From Rotaria sordida (taxonomy: Eukaryota > Rotifera > Eurotatoria > Philodinida > Philodinidae): 64,000 bases of DNA. This document shows positions 38,613 to 51,200 of this stretch, piece after piece; position 1 is the first letter of the stretch, and every line of letters starts with the position of its first letter. Both the position numbers and the translations under genes were made by a program. The stretch covers positions 124,001 to 188,000 of the forward strand of contig CAJNOL010000057.1 of NCBI GenBank assembly GCA_905250125.1, written 5' to 3'. The notes below the pieces were generated by a model that worked only from the letters and a program-made list of their open reading frames with translations, made no database searches and was not told the origin of the DNA.

Positions 38613-39145
38613 AATGTTCATGTTATTCTTTCATAATAATAATAAAAAAAAAAAGAAAACGATATGATTAATCATATGAGTTCAAAGTTCTTTTTTTTTC
38701 TTTTAATTCATATGTAAGTCTTATTCTCCTGAACTATCATCAGAAAAAAAAATGAAATACACAAATAACAATCAACATGATGTGTCTTATACAAAAAAAA
38801 AAACAAAGCGCAAAAAACACAACGAAAAATCGATGTAGACGACAAGTTTGTTTGTACATTCAGACAAAGAAAAGAAAAAAACAGTTATAACAACAGTCAA
38901 TCTATATACAAATATATAGATCTTAATGGGACGGGAAGATTTTTTTTTCCGAAGTCAATTCAATGACATAAGTAAAGAATTGACGAATATAAATGTAAGA
39001 TAATAGAGGATTCGTTTTAGTCTCTCTCTCACTCTCTTTCTTTCATGCACATGATTAAAAAAACACAAGAAGTCGAACACAGAGAAAAAAAAATAATAAT
39101 CAGACTGTTTCTCAGCCTTGTTTTAAAACGAATACATAAGTTCTA
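38613..39145. other. Convergent 3' spacer between TRMT6 and the FLYWCH gene
   Basis: The 533 nt of AT-rich sequence contain several poly-A and poly-T tracts usable as polyadenylation signals for both strands. No gene seen. Confidence 0.6.
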
Positions 39146-41245
39146 TTATCGTTGAATAACTTTTTTTATAGTTAAACCCAATTTATTTGGTTTATTTGAT
39201 ATCGTTACATTATATGTGCATGGTTGATGATTTATCATTGACTCATTACTGTTTGTTTTATTTATACTATCAGTTGTTGTTGTTGATGATGATGTTGAAA
39301 GCACATCGAAATTATTCATATCTGGCTCAATAGTTTTGATTGAATTGTTTGAAGCTATTTCTTCAACAAGACGTGTTGGAGTTTTAATTGGTCTTGTACG
39401 TGTACGACGCTGTTCATTTGTTGGTATTAATAATGTTCGTAAATGTTGTTCAATTTGTTCACTTCTTATTGTATTTGTTGATGATAAATCATTATCAAGT
39501 GAACGTTTTTTTTTTATATTACGTGGTGTTGGTGAACGTGATCGTGCACGAAATTTACCATATCTATCACGTTGTCGAATATTAGATTTTTGATTTGGTA
39601 TCACCGGTGTTAAATCATTTTTTTCTTGTTCATTTATATTTAACGTTATATTTGTTGATACAGTTGATAAAATAGGTGCATGTGATTGTTCAGATTGACA
39701 TGATGATGAATGTTCTCTTGAACGTGTTGTAGAATTTGTTTCATCATCATCACTACTTGGATTATGTACCATATTAATATCAACATTTGTTAATGGTGCT
39801 GCTGATTCATAACCTGATGAACATGATGGTAATGTATCATCAAGTTGAATTTTTCCATCATCACATTCATTTGAATCAATTATAAGTAATGATGTATTCC
39901 TATCTAATTGATTTGATTCTTGTATTGGTTGTTCTTCTTCAACAGTATCAACAACTGGCATAATATCATCCTCATCAATAGTATTATTATTATTATTATT
40001 ATCATTATTGTTATTAATCATTGAATTTTGTGTAGTTGATGATATTGATTGTTCTTCATTAAGAGGTAATTCTGGTGATGGATGACCATTATCATATGAA
40101 ACAGGATTTGATGATTCATTTCTTGTTAATATTGGCAATGACGGTGATGAAGATTGTAATGGAGGTGGTATATGACGTGTTGTTGGAATTGTTGTTTTAC
40201 GTTTTTTAGCGCCTAACAATAAAATAAAAAAAAAAACAAAGTTTTGCTTTAATGTTGATTAACATATATTTATAATTAGAGATCAAATAACGGAAGGAAA
40301 AGAAAAATAAATTGTGCATTTATTTTTTCAAGTCAAACATTAGTCTGTATCCGTTATAAAGAGTAAATATAATACATTGTGACCCACTTTTTACATTTGT
40401 CCAAAATTGAAATTCTAATTTTTTGACTAGATGAAATTAATTATCTTAAAAGCTTAAAGAAAGATCAATTACTCGAGCATGAGAGATATCAAATGTAAGG
40501 ATTAGAATGGAACTCGGTGAGAGTGAGAACGTTCGGATGATGGAACAGTAAAAATAGTGATGTAAAATTACATCATCCCACGCACTCTCATCTTGTCACA
40601 TCTCATCCTCCAATTATTGATCTTTCTTTAAGTTCTATGGTTCAGAAAAAAAGAATTTTTTGATGTTGTCTGATTAAAATTAAAATTCGATTTTTGTGCT
40701 CTTGCGATAGATGCTATAAAGAATCTAAATAGTAATTTGAATAGAGAAAAGTGCAGAATTTCTAGAAAATCAAATAACTAGGTTTCTAGCATCCAGAGTT
40801 CAATAATAAAAGTTTGTTTTTGACAACAAAGAACAATAGAAGAGAACATTTTTAGCAAATTACATGTTCCAGAAGTTTTTACGATATTTTTTGGTTGAGT
40901 TACATCAAATATACGGAACACCCAAAAGGCAATGTTTTTGCTATTTCCGATGAGAGAAGTACAAAAAAAACAAAACATCGCGGAGAGCACGAAGATGTCA
41001 TAGTTTGCTGAGAATGTTCTACTCTATCATTTTCCGTTGTTAAAAAAGAATTCTCTGATTGAACTTTGATTTTCTAGAAATCTAGAATTTTGGAGAATAC
41101 ACCGAAATATTTAAGCTTCTCATAATTTTACTTCAAACAGCTTTTCTCTATTCAAATCATCATTTAGATTCTTTATAGCATCTAATGCAAGAACACAAAA
41201 AACATCAAGTTTACATCCGAATTAGATAGTTTTCCACGGCTACTG

Positions 41246-41277
<32 letters not shown>

Positions 41278-43997
41278 TAGAAAGACAATATTTACCTGCT
41301 AATTGTGATTTGATTGATCCTGTTTGTTGTTGTACTTCATTATTTGATGAAGGTAATACAGTCATACTAATTGTGCCACGTTTAAGATCATTTAATAATT
41401 CAATACATCTATCAAGATGACGATAATCAACATAATAATCATCATTACCGTTATTATTAAGAATTTTTTTTTCTTCATCATTTAATTTAATTAATGGTAG
41501 TAATAAATTTGTTTGACACCATTGAATAAATTTATCATAATTAATATTAAATAAAAATTGTTCAAATATATGTTTAATAGATATTTTTGAATCATTTATT
41601 GATTGATCAGATGTTTTCATGATAACATTTAATAAATGATTATCATATTTAATTGTTTTTATTGGAGCTTGTTTAGAAGAGTTTTTTGTTGTCGATTCTA
41701 AATCATTTGTTGATGGTAATAATAAAGGATTAACAACAACTGAATTTGAAGATGAAGTTGGTAATGTTGTTGTTGCTGCTGTTGTTGTTGTTNNNNNNNN
41801 NNTTGTTGTTGTTGTTGTTGTTGTAACTTATTTGATATTTTATTATTATTATTTGTTTGATTTATACGTATAATTGTATTTAATAACTTATTCCTTTCAT
41901 ATTGTTGATGTTCTGTTAATGTACGAAAATGAATTGGTGGTTGTAAATCAGGTGATTTTATACTAAATGCGTCAACAAGTAATGTATCTGATGTTAATGG
42001 TAGTGAATCAATTGAAAAATAAAGAAATAATAAATTTAAATAATCAATTTCATATTGTCGTGGTGCACGTGCACCACGTTTAGCTTGTGATACAATATGT
42101 GGTAATGAATGAAATGCATAAACAAGTGGTACATAAAAACGATTATTTTGTAATATATATGGTACAAGTTTATTTTCATGCATAAGTAAGGTTCCACCTT
42201 TATGTGTTAAAACTTCAGCATGATATTTATTCACTTGTGTACGTGGTTGTTTTGTTGTTAATAATTTAACATATAAAATTCTTTGTAAACCAATCATAAC
42301 ATGATATAAATTAACTAATAAAGTTTTTTCTGGTACTTTTTCATCAAATATATTTATATTTGATATAAGATTATTAAATATATCAAAATCTTGTTGTGTT
42401 GCTTTAATTAAAAATTTTTTAAATGCAAATTCATTATCAGAAAATATATGGCATTTAATTAAAATTTCATATGGAACATAAAATTCACGTTGTAATTGCG
42501 GTGGTGGTTGACGTGTTGAACATTTTTCTATTTTAAAAGCAGGAAATTAAGGAAACAATTATAAGGCCATCGAGTATATGAAATACTCGATAAAAAAAAA
42601 CAATCTTTTTTCTTTTTTTTTATGCACTCAGTAAATTGATGTTTGAAACTGCAACCCTAGTATTTATTATAGCGTGCAACATTCTTTCTTTCAAATGTTA
42701 GTTAATAACAACTTTTTACTACTATCATATCTTTATGAGAAAAAAACATTCTGTAAAACTTGTGCTTGTTTTCAATGAATCGTTGAAACTTTTTTTTTCC
42801 TGAGAAAAATGTACTTGGAGTGCCTCACACAGTTGTACGATATCAAAATTTTGCCCCCTGAGGCCTCAAAAGGTCAATGTTCTGCACGAAAAAAATTTCT
42901 CTAAGATGTATTTCTGTTGAAAAATCATCAAAAAATTTTATGTAAGAACGATATGTGAATTCTGTTTCGAACCTGAACATACCATTTATTTTTGAATATT
43001 TTTTTTTACGATTTTGTAGAGAATAAAACGTTGCATATAAAATTCAGTTTGAAATTCTTTGATTCTGAATTCTGATAGGAGATAAATTGTTATCAAATGG
43101 ACATTTTAGACTCATCGAAAAAAAAAACTTTTTTCATTTATATTGGCCTTATGAAACTTGAGTCGATCAATATGATATTTTAATTCTCTATCGGTTTTTT
43201 TTTCTTATAAAGGTATGATAGTGATAAAAAATCGTTGTTGACTGACATTGGAAAGAAGGGAACACTAAAATTTTGGGATTAGCAGTTTCAGACATTGATT
43301 CATTGCGTGCATAGAAAAAAAAAATTCTTTTTTTTTATCGAGGGATTCATATATTCGTTGGTCTCATAATTCCTCTCTTAAATAATAGAAAAATTGTTTT
43401 ATTTTCTGTTTTCTATATTTACCAAGTTCACTTTCACGTAATTTTAATTTAACAATATAAGGAACAAATACATTATTTATTTGTACCCAACCAGATTCTT
43501 TTGTTTCTCGTGATAAATTATGATTATCGATTGATTGATGCGGAAGTTTTTGTGATAATAATTGTTTATCACGTATGATTTGTTCCTGTCGTAAAGTATT
43601 ATTCATAGGAATTGGAGGTCTTAGAACAGATGTTGGTGGACGAATTTTATCATTTGTTTTCGATAAACTTTCATTCCACTATAAGAAGAAAAAACAAACA
43701 CACACACACAACTGAAAAAAAAATTCTTTTATTTTTAAATTTACTTGATTTGATGATGATTGTAAAAGTGGTACATTAGATTTTGATGTTACGGAATTAA
43801 AATTAAATGCTTGTGATGATGGATTAGAAAATGATGCAAGTAGATCAGCATTTTGTTGTAAAAGATAATGTGATGAATGAGAATGCTGAGCTGTTGGAGG
43901 ATAAATTTTTGTTGATGATGAAGGACGATGATGTGTTTGTGTTTTTATTGATGAATTACCAGTCATTGTGGGTAATTCAAATGATTGTGCTAAACTA

Positions 43998-44041
<44 letters not shown>

Positions 44042-47005
44042 AAGTACACGTTGTTTAGGTGGTGCCATCGGTATTGGTGGAGGTGGTAATGGTCGATTAA
44101 ATGTTGTGGTTGTTGTTGTTGTTGCTGCTGCTGTTGTTACAGAATCTCGTAATTTTCTTAATGCACCATAAAAATCCAAAAGATCTTCAAAACGAATAAG
44201 ACAATCAGATGGTAAAATTGTTTTAAAATGAAAACTAGCTAAATGCCATTCAACAATTAAACGAAATAATTTTAATTCATTTTCTGTATATGGAAATGAT
44301 ATTAATGGTGGAAGTGAACGTGCTAATATTGCATATCGTTGCCATGATTCACTTTGAAATAGAGTATTTTCAACATACATTTTTGATGTATAACGTTGTA
44401 AACAATCATTTTCATTTCTACGAGAAAAAAATTGTTTGTTTGTTTGTGTTTTTCTAATAAAAAGGTCATACGCACCTGAATATAACTGGTAAATAACGTC
44501 CTTCAATTTCTTCCCAGGAGAAATGATTTAAACGACTTGAATAATCCATATTTGACGATGTTGGAATGGTTTTTATTGTAGAATTATTTGTTGTTGTTGT
44601 TGATGTCGTTATATTACTTAATAATTTTGTCATTTCAATTGGATCAACGACATTATGATGATGTAGACCAATACCATTATAATGATGTGTATTAGTAGCA
44701 GCAGCTGTTGTAATAACTTCAGATAAATGTAAATTTTTACCCATAGTTCCGTGTTGTTGTAAATGCTGCTGACGATTTTGATGATTTTCAATTTTAACTG
44801 GTGATGTCATGGTCGATGATGTTGATGATAATAAAAGATCATCTATATAACAATACATATAAAATAAGAAAATAATCACCATGACATCAAACTGGCGCTG
44901 GTAGAAAGCGCATGTAGGTATGTAATGAATGCAAATATGGAATAGAAAGGGGAAGAAATAAAATAAAAAAAAAAAACAAATAAAAGTTCCACATATACAT
45001 ATATATATATATATATAAATATATATATAGATCTGATTTTTTTTTCTTTTTTTTAATATGTCTTACATTTTCATGTGTAAATGATTATGAAAATTAATTT
45101 TTGATAGAAAATGAAGAAGATTATGAATTCTGATTTATTTGTTGTTTGTTATTGTTTTTTACCATTAAAAATATTGTTGTTGTTGTTTATAAAATGCTTT
45201 CGTATAATTTATAGTATATCCGTATGTATAGAAATGAGATCAAATGAATGTTGCTAAGTGACTGATCAATGGATAGATTTCTTCGTTTCCGACGTTAATT
45301 TCATCTCACCTTTCAAATTTGCCAGAACATGAGCATATACAATTTTTTCCTCTTCTTCATCGTCTCTATTCACGTCATCATTATCACGACAAAGGGTCGA
45401 GAAATGGGGCCCGGCCCCTCAGCGTATTCTTTCCCTCATCCATTCTCTCAGTGACGATAGTAGTGATGATGGTTGCCCTTTTCAATCGTTCGCTCTCTCT
45501 CTCCATCTCCCTCTCTCTCTTTCTCTAGCGTTCTGTTTCTTATCCAGTATGCAAACGCGACGCACGCGCACAGCATACTATATACACAGATGCGAACGAA
45601 AGAAATCTTGCACTGGTTGAAGGAGAAGCAGCATAGCCGACGTCGGTCTTGTTCGTACCAGTTTATTGCGAGCCGGTTGGTCGTGTCTAAAAAGCTTTCT
45701 ATTTAGCCGGTCAAAGTAATCAATGTCGGATTTTTTCTTTTCCTCATCAATTCTCAATAAACGTCATCAACAGTATTCATATAAATATATATAATACATA
45801 TAATAGAAAAAAAAAAGGGAAAAAAAACAGGACATCTTTGTGAATAATCAAACATTGAATAAATGTAGAAAATCTGATGAATAAATATCTACAAAGATAA
45901 AAATATGGAACTAAAAAATAAGAATCTAATGATTTTATGAGACACAAGAGAAAAAAAACAAAAACAATTCTTCTAATGATTAATATATAGATTTAGAAAG
46001 ATATAATAAAAATAACTTAAATAATGATGTACTTTCCTTCTGATTATTATTTAACAAAGAGAAGGATCATAGGAGCGAGAAGTATGTGCACGGTTGTTTC
46101 TATTAAAAACTATTCCAAACATGTACAGTTATTATTTAACAACAAATATTTGTTTTTCTATATATATATATTAATAAAATATTTAGTCTGTTTTTTTTAT
46201 TAATGAAAAGAATATATGGGAAAACATTCATATGACGAATAATATACAATTGATTTATTGAAATAAAAATATATGCCCTACCTTATGTATACTAAATTAA
46301 AATCATCATCGTTTTTTTTTCTTTTCAAAAAAAAAAAGAAAAAAAAATTTGGAAAAAAAATAATAGAACAATAGTTTTTCATCATGTTTTCAAGAGTATT
46401 TTTTTAACCTAAATTCAGCCGAAACATGTATATGCACGTATACAAAAATACAAAATATGTCACTTGCTTCTTTCCTTCTTTGACGACCCGTCGGCTTCTG
46501 CGAGCAAAGCGGACGGACATTTTGTTCTTTTCATTCGTCGCTCCTCTTTTTCTTTCACCGTCCCATTATCCTTATTGACTGCCCTCCCTCTATCTACTGC
46601 CCCTCTTCTTTCGTCATCACTACCTGACCGTGTGAAAACACATGAAAATGAAATATATAGATGCTTACCCCCTTCATTCTGCTGATAATAGGATGTTTTA
46701 AGATTTTGTCTTCGTCTTTGACGACGTTGACCATCAACGGTTATAGTTTCATTTATAAGAATATCATCAACAATTGGTTGATGATTATGTTTTATTGTCA
46801 AAATAGGTAATGATCCATTGCCAACTAGTTGATGTGCACGACCATTACAATGTGTACGATCTTCACAACGCCAATAAATAGTTCGATTTTGTATTTTATC
46901 TTGTACATAACGATAACCACGAAATATTAAACATGGTTTATGTCGTTTTGTTTCAACAACAGAATATTCTTTCGAATGATCACCATCAATATCGTCTGCC
47001 ATCAT
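39146..47005 (-). CDS. FLYWCH-type zinc-finger protein with polyGln/Pro/Ser tracts, function unknown
   Basis: Six exons in transcript order: 47005-46669, 44842-44476, 44417-43745, 43678-43423, 42527-41296, 40212-39146; about 1310 aa. The N-terminal 110 residues hold a FLYWCH finger: Phe and Tyr in CLIFRGYRYV, Trp-Arg-Cys in IYWRCEDRTHCNGRAH, and the final KHNH. FLYWCH fingers bind DNA or act in protein contacts (family knowledge). A basic RRQRRRQ run follows. The middle holds Ser/Thr and polyPro/polySer tracts and two well-ordered, apparently conserved segments I cannot assign (44417-44160; 43560-43423 with 42527-41880). A polyGln tract is broken by an N gap (41793-41802) that shifts the frame. 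The C-terminal exon is Ser/Asn-rich and acidic and ends KLGLTIKKVIQ. Probably nuclear. Joining exon 1 to the rest across 1.8 kb fits the splice phase but is less certain than the other joins. Confidence 0.75.
40450..41210. repeat. Nested inverted repeats in FLYWCH-gene intron
   Basis: An inner palindrome (about 40450-40645) has GAAAGATCAATTA against AATTATTGATCTTTC and GAGAGTGAGA against CACTCTCATC. A second pair (about 40690-40757 and 41138-41207) mirrors GATGCTATAAAGAATCTAAA with TTTAGATTCTTTATAGCATC and GAATAGAGAAAAG with CTTTTCTCTATTC. Both lie in the last intron (40213-41295) and explain its length. Confidence 0.8.
41793..41802. other. Assembly gap (10 N) inside a CAA/CAG repeat
   Basis: TTG units (CAA on the coding strand) run into the Ns from both sides. 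With exactly ten Ns the downstream frame is wrong and hits a stop at 41698. The splice phase of the next exon requires a gap length of 2 modulo 3, so the true number of glutamine codons is unknown. Confidence 0.95.
42528..43422 (-). other. 0.9-kb intron of the FLYWCH gene
   Basis: The donor follows CTTG at 43423 and the acceptor is AAATAG before 42527; G plus AA restores Glu. The content is AT-rich with no clear gene or repeat match in the window. Confidence 0.7.
44843..46668 (-). other. 1.8-kb first intron of the FLYWCH gene
   Basis: It holds an AT microsatellite (44994-45029) and an unusually GC-richer, pyrimidine-rich block (45300-45720) with CTCT runs. That block could be an alternative promoter or 5' exon. 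No supported ORF. Confidence 0.55.
44994..45029. repeat. (AT)n microsatellite
   Basis: Alternating AT with one interruption, inside the first intron of the FLYWCH gene. Confidence 0.9.
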
Positions 47006-48198
47006 TTAATTGTCAATTATGAATAGAAAAGAAATTTTTTTTTGTTATGCCTATATAGCTTTTGCGGTTTTTCTTTTGCTTTACGTGTCTGAATGAATAA
47101 CTGATGTGAGCTTGTCGGTAATATGTTAATTATTCGACGAAACAAACGCTGCCCCTAGTCGGCCCCGTGGACGCATACATAGAGCGAGAACGACTTCTCT
47201 CGTTCTCTCTTCGTTTTTCTTCTCTTTTGGCTTCTTCTTTTTCTGATTCTTTTGTGCGTTCGCACTTTTTTTGTAATATTGCTGTTTCTATTGATCTATC
47301 TTGTTGCTTAGTAACAATTTCGTTATAAACAATTTTCACATTATTATACCATATTTTTATCTAAAAAAAAAGCGCTGGTGTGCGATTTATTATTTCTTTC
47401 TAGTTTATTGAATCTTTTTTTTTTCCTTTTTGCCCTTCTTTTTTTTTTCTTCATACGTAATACATTCGGTGCCTTCAAAGTTATTTCCATTGGCATCTAA
47501 TATGAATGCTAATCTATCTGTCTCTTGTTTGCTTTCGACTGTTTTGCATGCAATGGACTCTATCACCCGTTCTCTTTTTTTCCATTTGTTCGGGCTCGTT
47601 TTTCTTGTCGTTATTATTTGTTTTTTTTAACAAGATTTATTGTACTGTATGTCTGATTGAGGTTTATAGAGAGAAAACAAAAAGAAAATTCATGGAGAAA
47701 AATGAATGTAGATGAGAGTTCAAGCTCGTTTATACGTTCTTTTTTTTTTGCAACATTCAATATAGTAATAAAATTAGCTCGTATGTAAAACATATGGTAT
47801 AGACGGTCAGAGTAAAATTATTTTGCACATTCGTCTGGATGAAGCAAATAGCGAGCATTCATCTTTGTTGCGTTCTGTCGTCTTATTACAATTACCCAGT
47901 AATACTTATTGTATATGTGTGCGGTCAATAAAAAAATGCGACGTGCGCAGTTATTGTTGGCTCACGTCCAGGAGTAGGGCAAAAAGAAGGGTGAAAAGAA
48001 AGAGAATGAGCAAGAAAAAAAAAGACTGATCGCCTACGTTCACATTAATATTAGCAATCGAAATAAAAAAAATAATAACAATATTTAATCCAGGCTGAAT
48101 ATTCGAAAATATATATTTATACTCACTGAAAATCTGGTTTTTTAAGAGGATATATAATACTCAAAAATAACAAATAATATTAAAAAAAAAATAGAAAA

Positions 48199-48234
48199 AA
48201 GAAAAGAAAGAAAGAAAGAAAGAAGGAAAGGAAG
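48199..48234. repeat. (GAAA)n microsatellite
   Basis: Tandem GAAA/AAAG units with a few G substitutions near the right end, in the gene-poor region. Confidence 0.85.
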
Positions 48235-51200
48235 ATGGTGGATTTAATTCACAATAGAAAATGAGTAATCGGGATTATATAACCATTTTTTTTTACTAAA
48301 TCATCATTGATTACGCAATACAAGATAGTCATTTCATCATCTTATTACAACATAAACTATTTTCCAATTATTAATGATGAATAGAATGCATATTCAAGAT
48401 GATAAAGCAACGGATTTTACTTAGATAATAAAAGAAATATAATACATATTAAAAAGCATCCTTACCAAAAAAAGAAAAAAGAAATGGAATAGGCAGAAAA
48501 ACTTTTATTCAGTATATCCAGCTAATTACAAAAAAAAAGACCATTTTAAACCGTCTATTCGACGAACAGTTATAAAATTAAAGAAAAGGAAAAGAAAAAG
48601 AAAAAAGTAACAGAAGCCCTTATTTTATTTATTTAGCTGTTCGAATAAACAATTGATTTCTTAATTCAAAATTTATCCTATATTTCATAAAAACAAAGTA
48701 AATAAATTTCAATATTAAAATCGTAGGATTTAACTTTTTCTAAATAACAATGTTATTACAAGCTCTGTATTTTCATTGTATATCAATTTATTTTTACCTT
48801 GACATGATCTTATCTTTATATGTCTGCATTTTTTATTCATCTACATTGGTAAATTTCTCGCCTTCCGTTGTGCCAATACTATCATCCTCATTTTTAACCA
48901 TTAAGATCAACATCAATATCACAACATAGCCTTGTATTATTCCCAAACATACACACTAACAAGGCCATTACGTCCTTGTATAGTGCTTACACTTTTTCTT
49001 CTTTAGAAGCTTACTTAAGTGTTTGCTCGTTTTCCCTTACAAATTCGATTTGTCAGAGGAAAAAAGTTCTTGCTTTTATTTGTATGCTTGAAATTTTATT
49101 AAAAAGTCGTTCTTGTTCCATTCTTCTTGTCTAGTTTCATTATCTAATTTATTTTTATCTCAACGGACTTATTCATGCATTTTTAAATGATTCATACATT
49201 CATTCATGCATGTATATTTTTAGGGCTTTTTTTTTTTTATATTTCCTGACCTATAATAAAAAAACAATTGCAATATTATATGTAAAGTTTCTTTCAAATC
49301 TTAATGAAAAAGAAACAAATTCTCTTGATATTTTGTTTATTAGATGTATTAAAAAAACCTTGAGCAGGGTGGTAAGCATTTCATATCGATGTTGGATTGG
49401 ATTGGATTGTGTTTGTTATTGTTGCTATGAGTAAGAATGAAACGGACACTTCTTAGTAAGACGAATATGATTTTTATCTATGCACAAAGATTGTTTTTGG
49501 CTTCATATTTAATTCATGAAAATGAAAAAAACAAAAGTCGACAAATGCTTGAGAAAAAAAAGCCTAAAAAGTTTGACATTTTTCTTGAAGATGAATAAAT
49601 ATATCACGCGAAATAGCATAACAGGAAAAAGAAACACATGCAAAACTTTTATCTAAATCATAGATAAAACAAAAGACAATGATTTAACAATGATAAATTA
49701 TCATTGGTTTTTATTATTATATATCAATTAATTTTTTTCTTTTTTTGTATGATAGAATTCGATTTCTTCCCATCATTTCAATCTGATTTACTATGGATTC
49801 GATTGAAAATTATATTTTTTCATGTTTGCTAAATATTAATATTGACTTATAAAAGAAGGTCATGTATTTAATCAAGTACGTGTTTCTCATATTGATTGCA
49901 TGAATAGAACTAATGAATTCAATCATTGTCAAATATATACTAGATTAAAGACAAGATTGATTGAGAAATCAGAAATCACGATTATTTCTACTTGCAAAAT
50001 ATTATCAAAATATTTATCTTCGATAAAATAATCTATATCATAAAAAAAAAGACAATATTTGTCGATTTTTATCTGCTTACACAAAAATATATATAATAGA
50101 ATGATTTTCCGTATACAGTGATCGAAATATTAATTTTATGTATTGAATAATAATGATAAATGTTTTTTATAGAAGGTTATCAATTTATGATGATAATTTT
50201 TAGAAAAACGAACGATGAAGTTTCTAATTGATGGTAAAAGAGAAAAAATACTGCTTTTTTTTATCGAGAAAATGATTAATGAGGAGTAAAGAAATCACTT
50301 GATTAATATTATTTACTATTATGAATCACATAGACGTTTGTAACACGCTAACTATATATCAACAAAGTGATTGTCTGAATGAAAATTTTAAGAAAATTTG
50401 TTGCGTAGAAAGAATTTTCCAAGATGTTCCAATTAAAAAGAGCTTTGAATATTTTATATCTATCAAATTCTATTGACAAAGTATTAACAAGCATATAAAC
50501 AAATGAATCAAATCTGTTGTGGATGATCTGACAAAAATTGAGATAAATTACTCTTTTTACATAGTATGTGTGTATAGAAATTTAATTTAAGATTAATATT
50601 TGCAACTTTGCAAAGAACGCTCTATTGTTGAAAACTATTAGAGATAAATTTATCCAAGGAACTAATTAAAAGAAAATTGAGTCATCATCATTCATAAAAT
50701 GAAACATTCATGGCGTTCACAATTAATCTAGATGATGTACAGAGAAACATTGGTGAATGTTGGGAAAAGGCATTCATACTTATTATACGTTTGAAAGTTT
50801 TATGAACCAAAACTAATAGGACCAGAATAATATACGTAATTTCGATTATTTAAAATCGTATTCCATAGGGTATAAAGAAAACATAATTAATATAAAACTA
50901 TTTCTTAGGAATTACATGTTCATTGAGATTTTTTAAATTTCTGGATAATATTTATATCGCTCAAAGTCATGTATGGCATATTCCAGATTTGTATGTATTT
51001 TGGATTATTCCATTATATTAACATCAATCAGATAAGATTGTTCGGTGTTATCAGCTTCTTTTAATAAATGTCTTCCAGGCATATCTTATGAGATAAGGTT
51101 ACATTATAAAAATAAATCTCATTAAAGTCAAGGTAAATTCAACATAGGCATGCCATCATTGCTCATTGATAGCATTCTCACACAAAAATTTTATCAAAAG

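Noticed and set aside
41698..42297. Reading the FLYWCH exon to a stop at 41698 as a true C-terminus
   Set aside because: The stop appears only because ten Ns set an arbitrary frame; the other frame continues for over 130 codons to a correct splice donor.
43831..44171. Plus-strand ORFs opposite the FLYWCH gene with Met, Asp and Gly runs
   Set aside because: They are antisense readings of polySer and polyPro codons.
46464..46685. 73-codon plus-strand ORF near FLYWCH exon 1
   Set aside because: Antisense to the donor side of exon 1 and adjoining intron; no motif.
47130..47339. 69-codon Arg/Glu-rich minus ORF upstream of the FLYWCH start
   Set aside because: Arises from a CT-rich tract; more likely promoter or 5' UTR.
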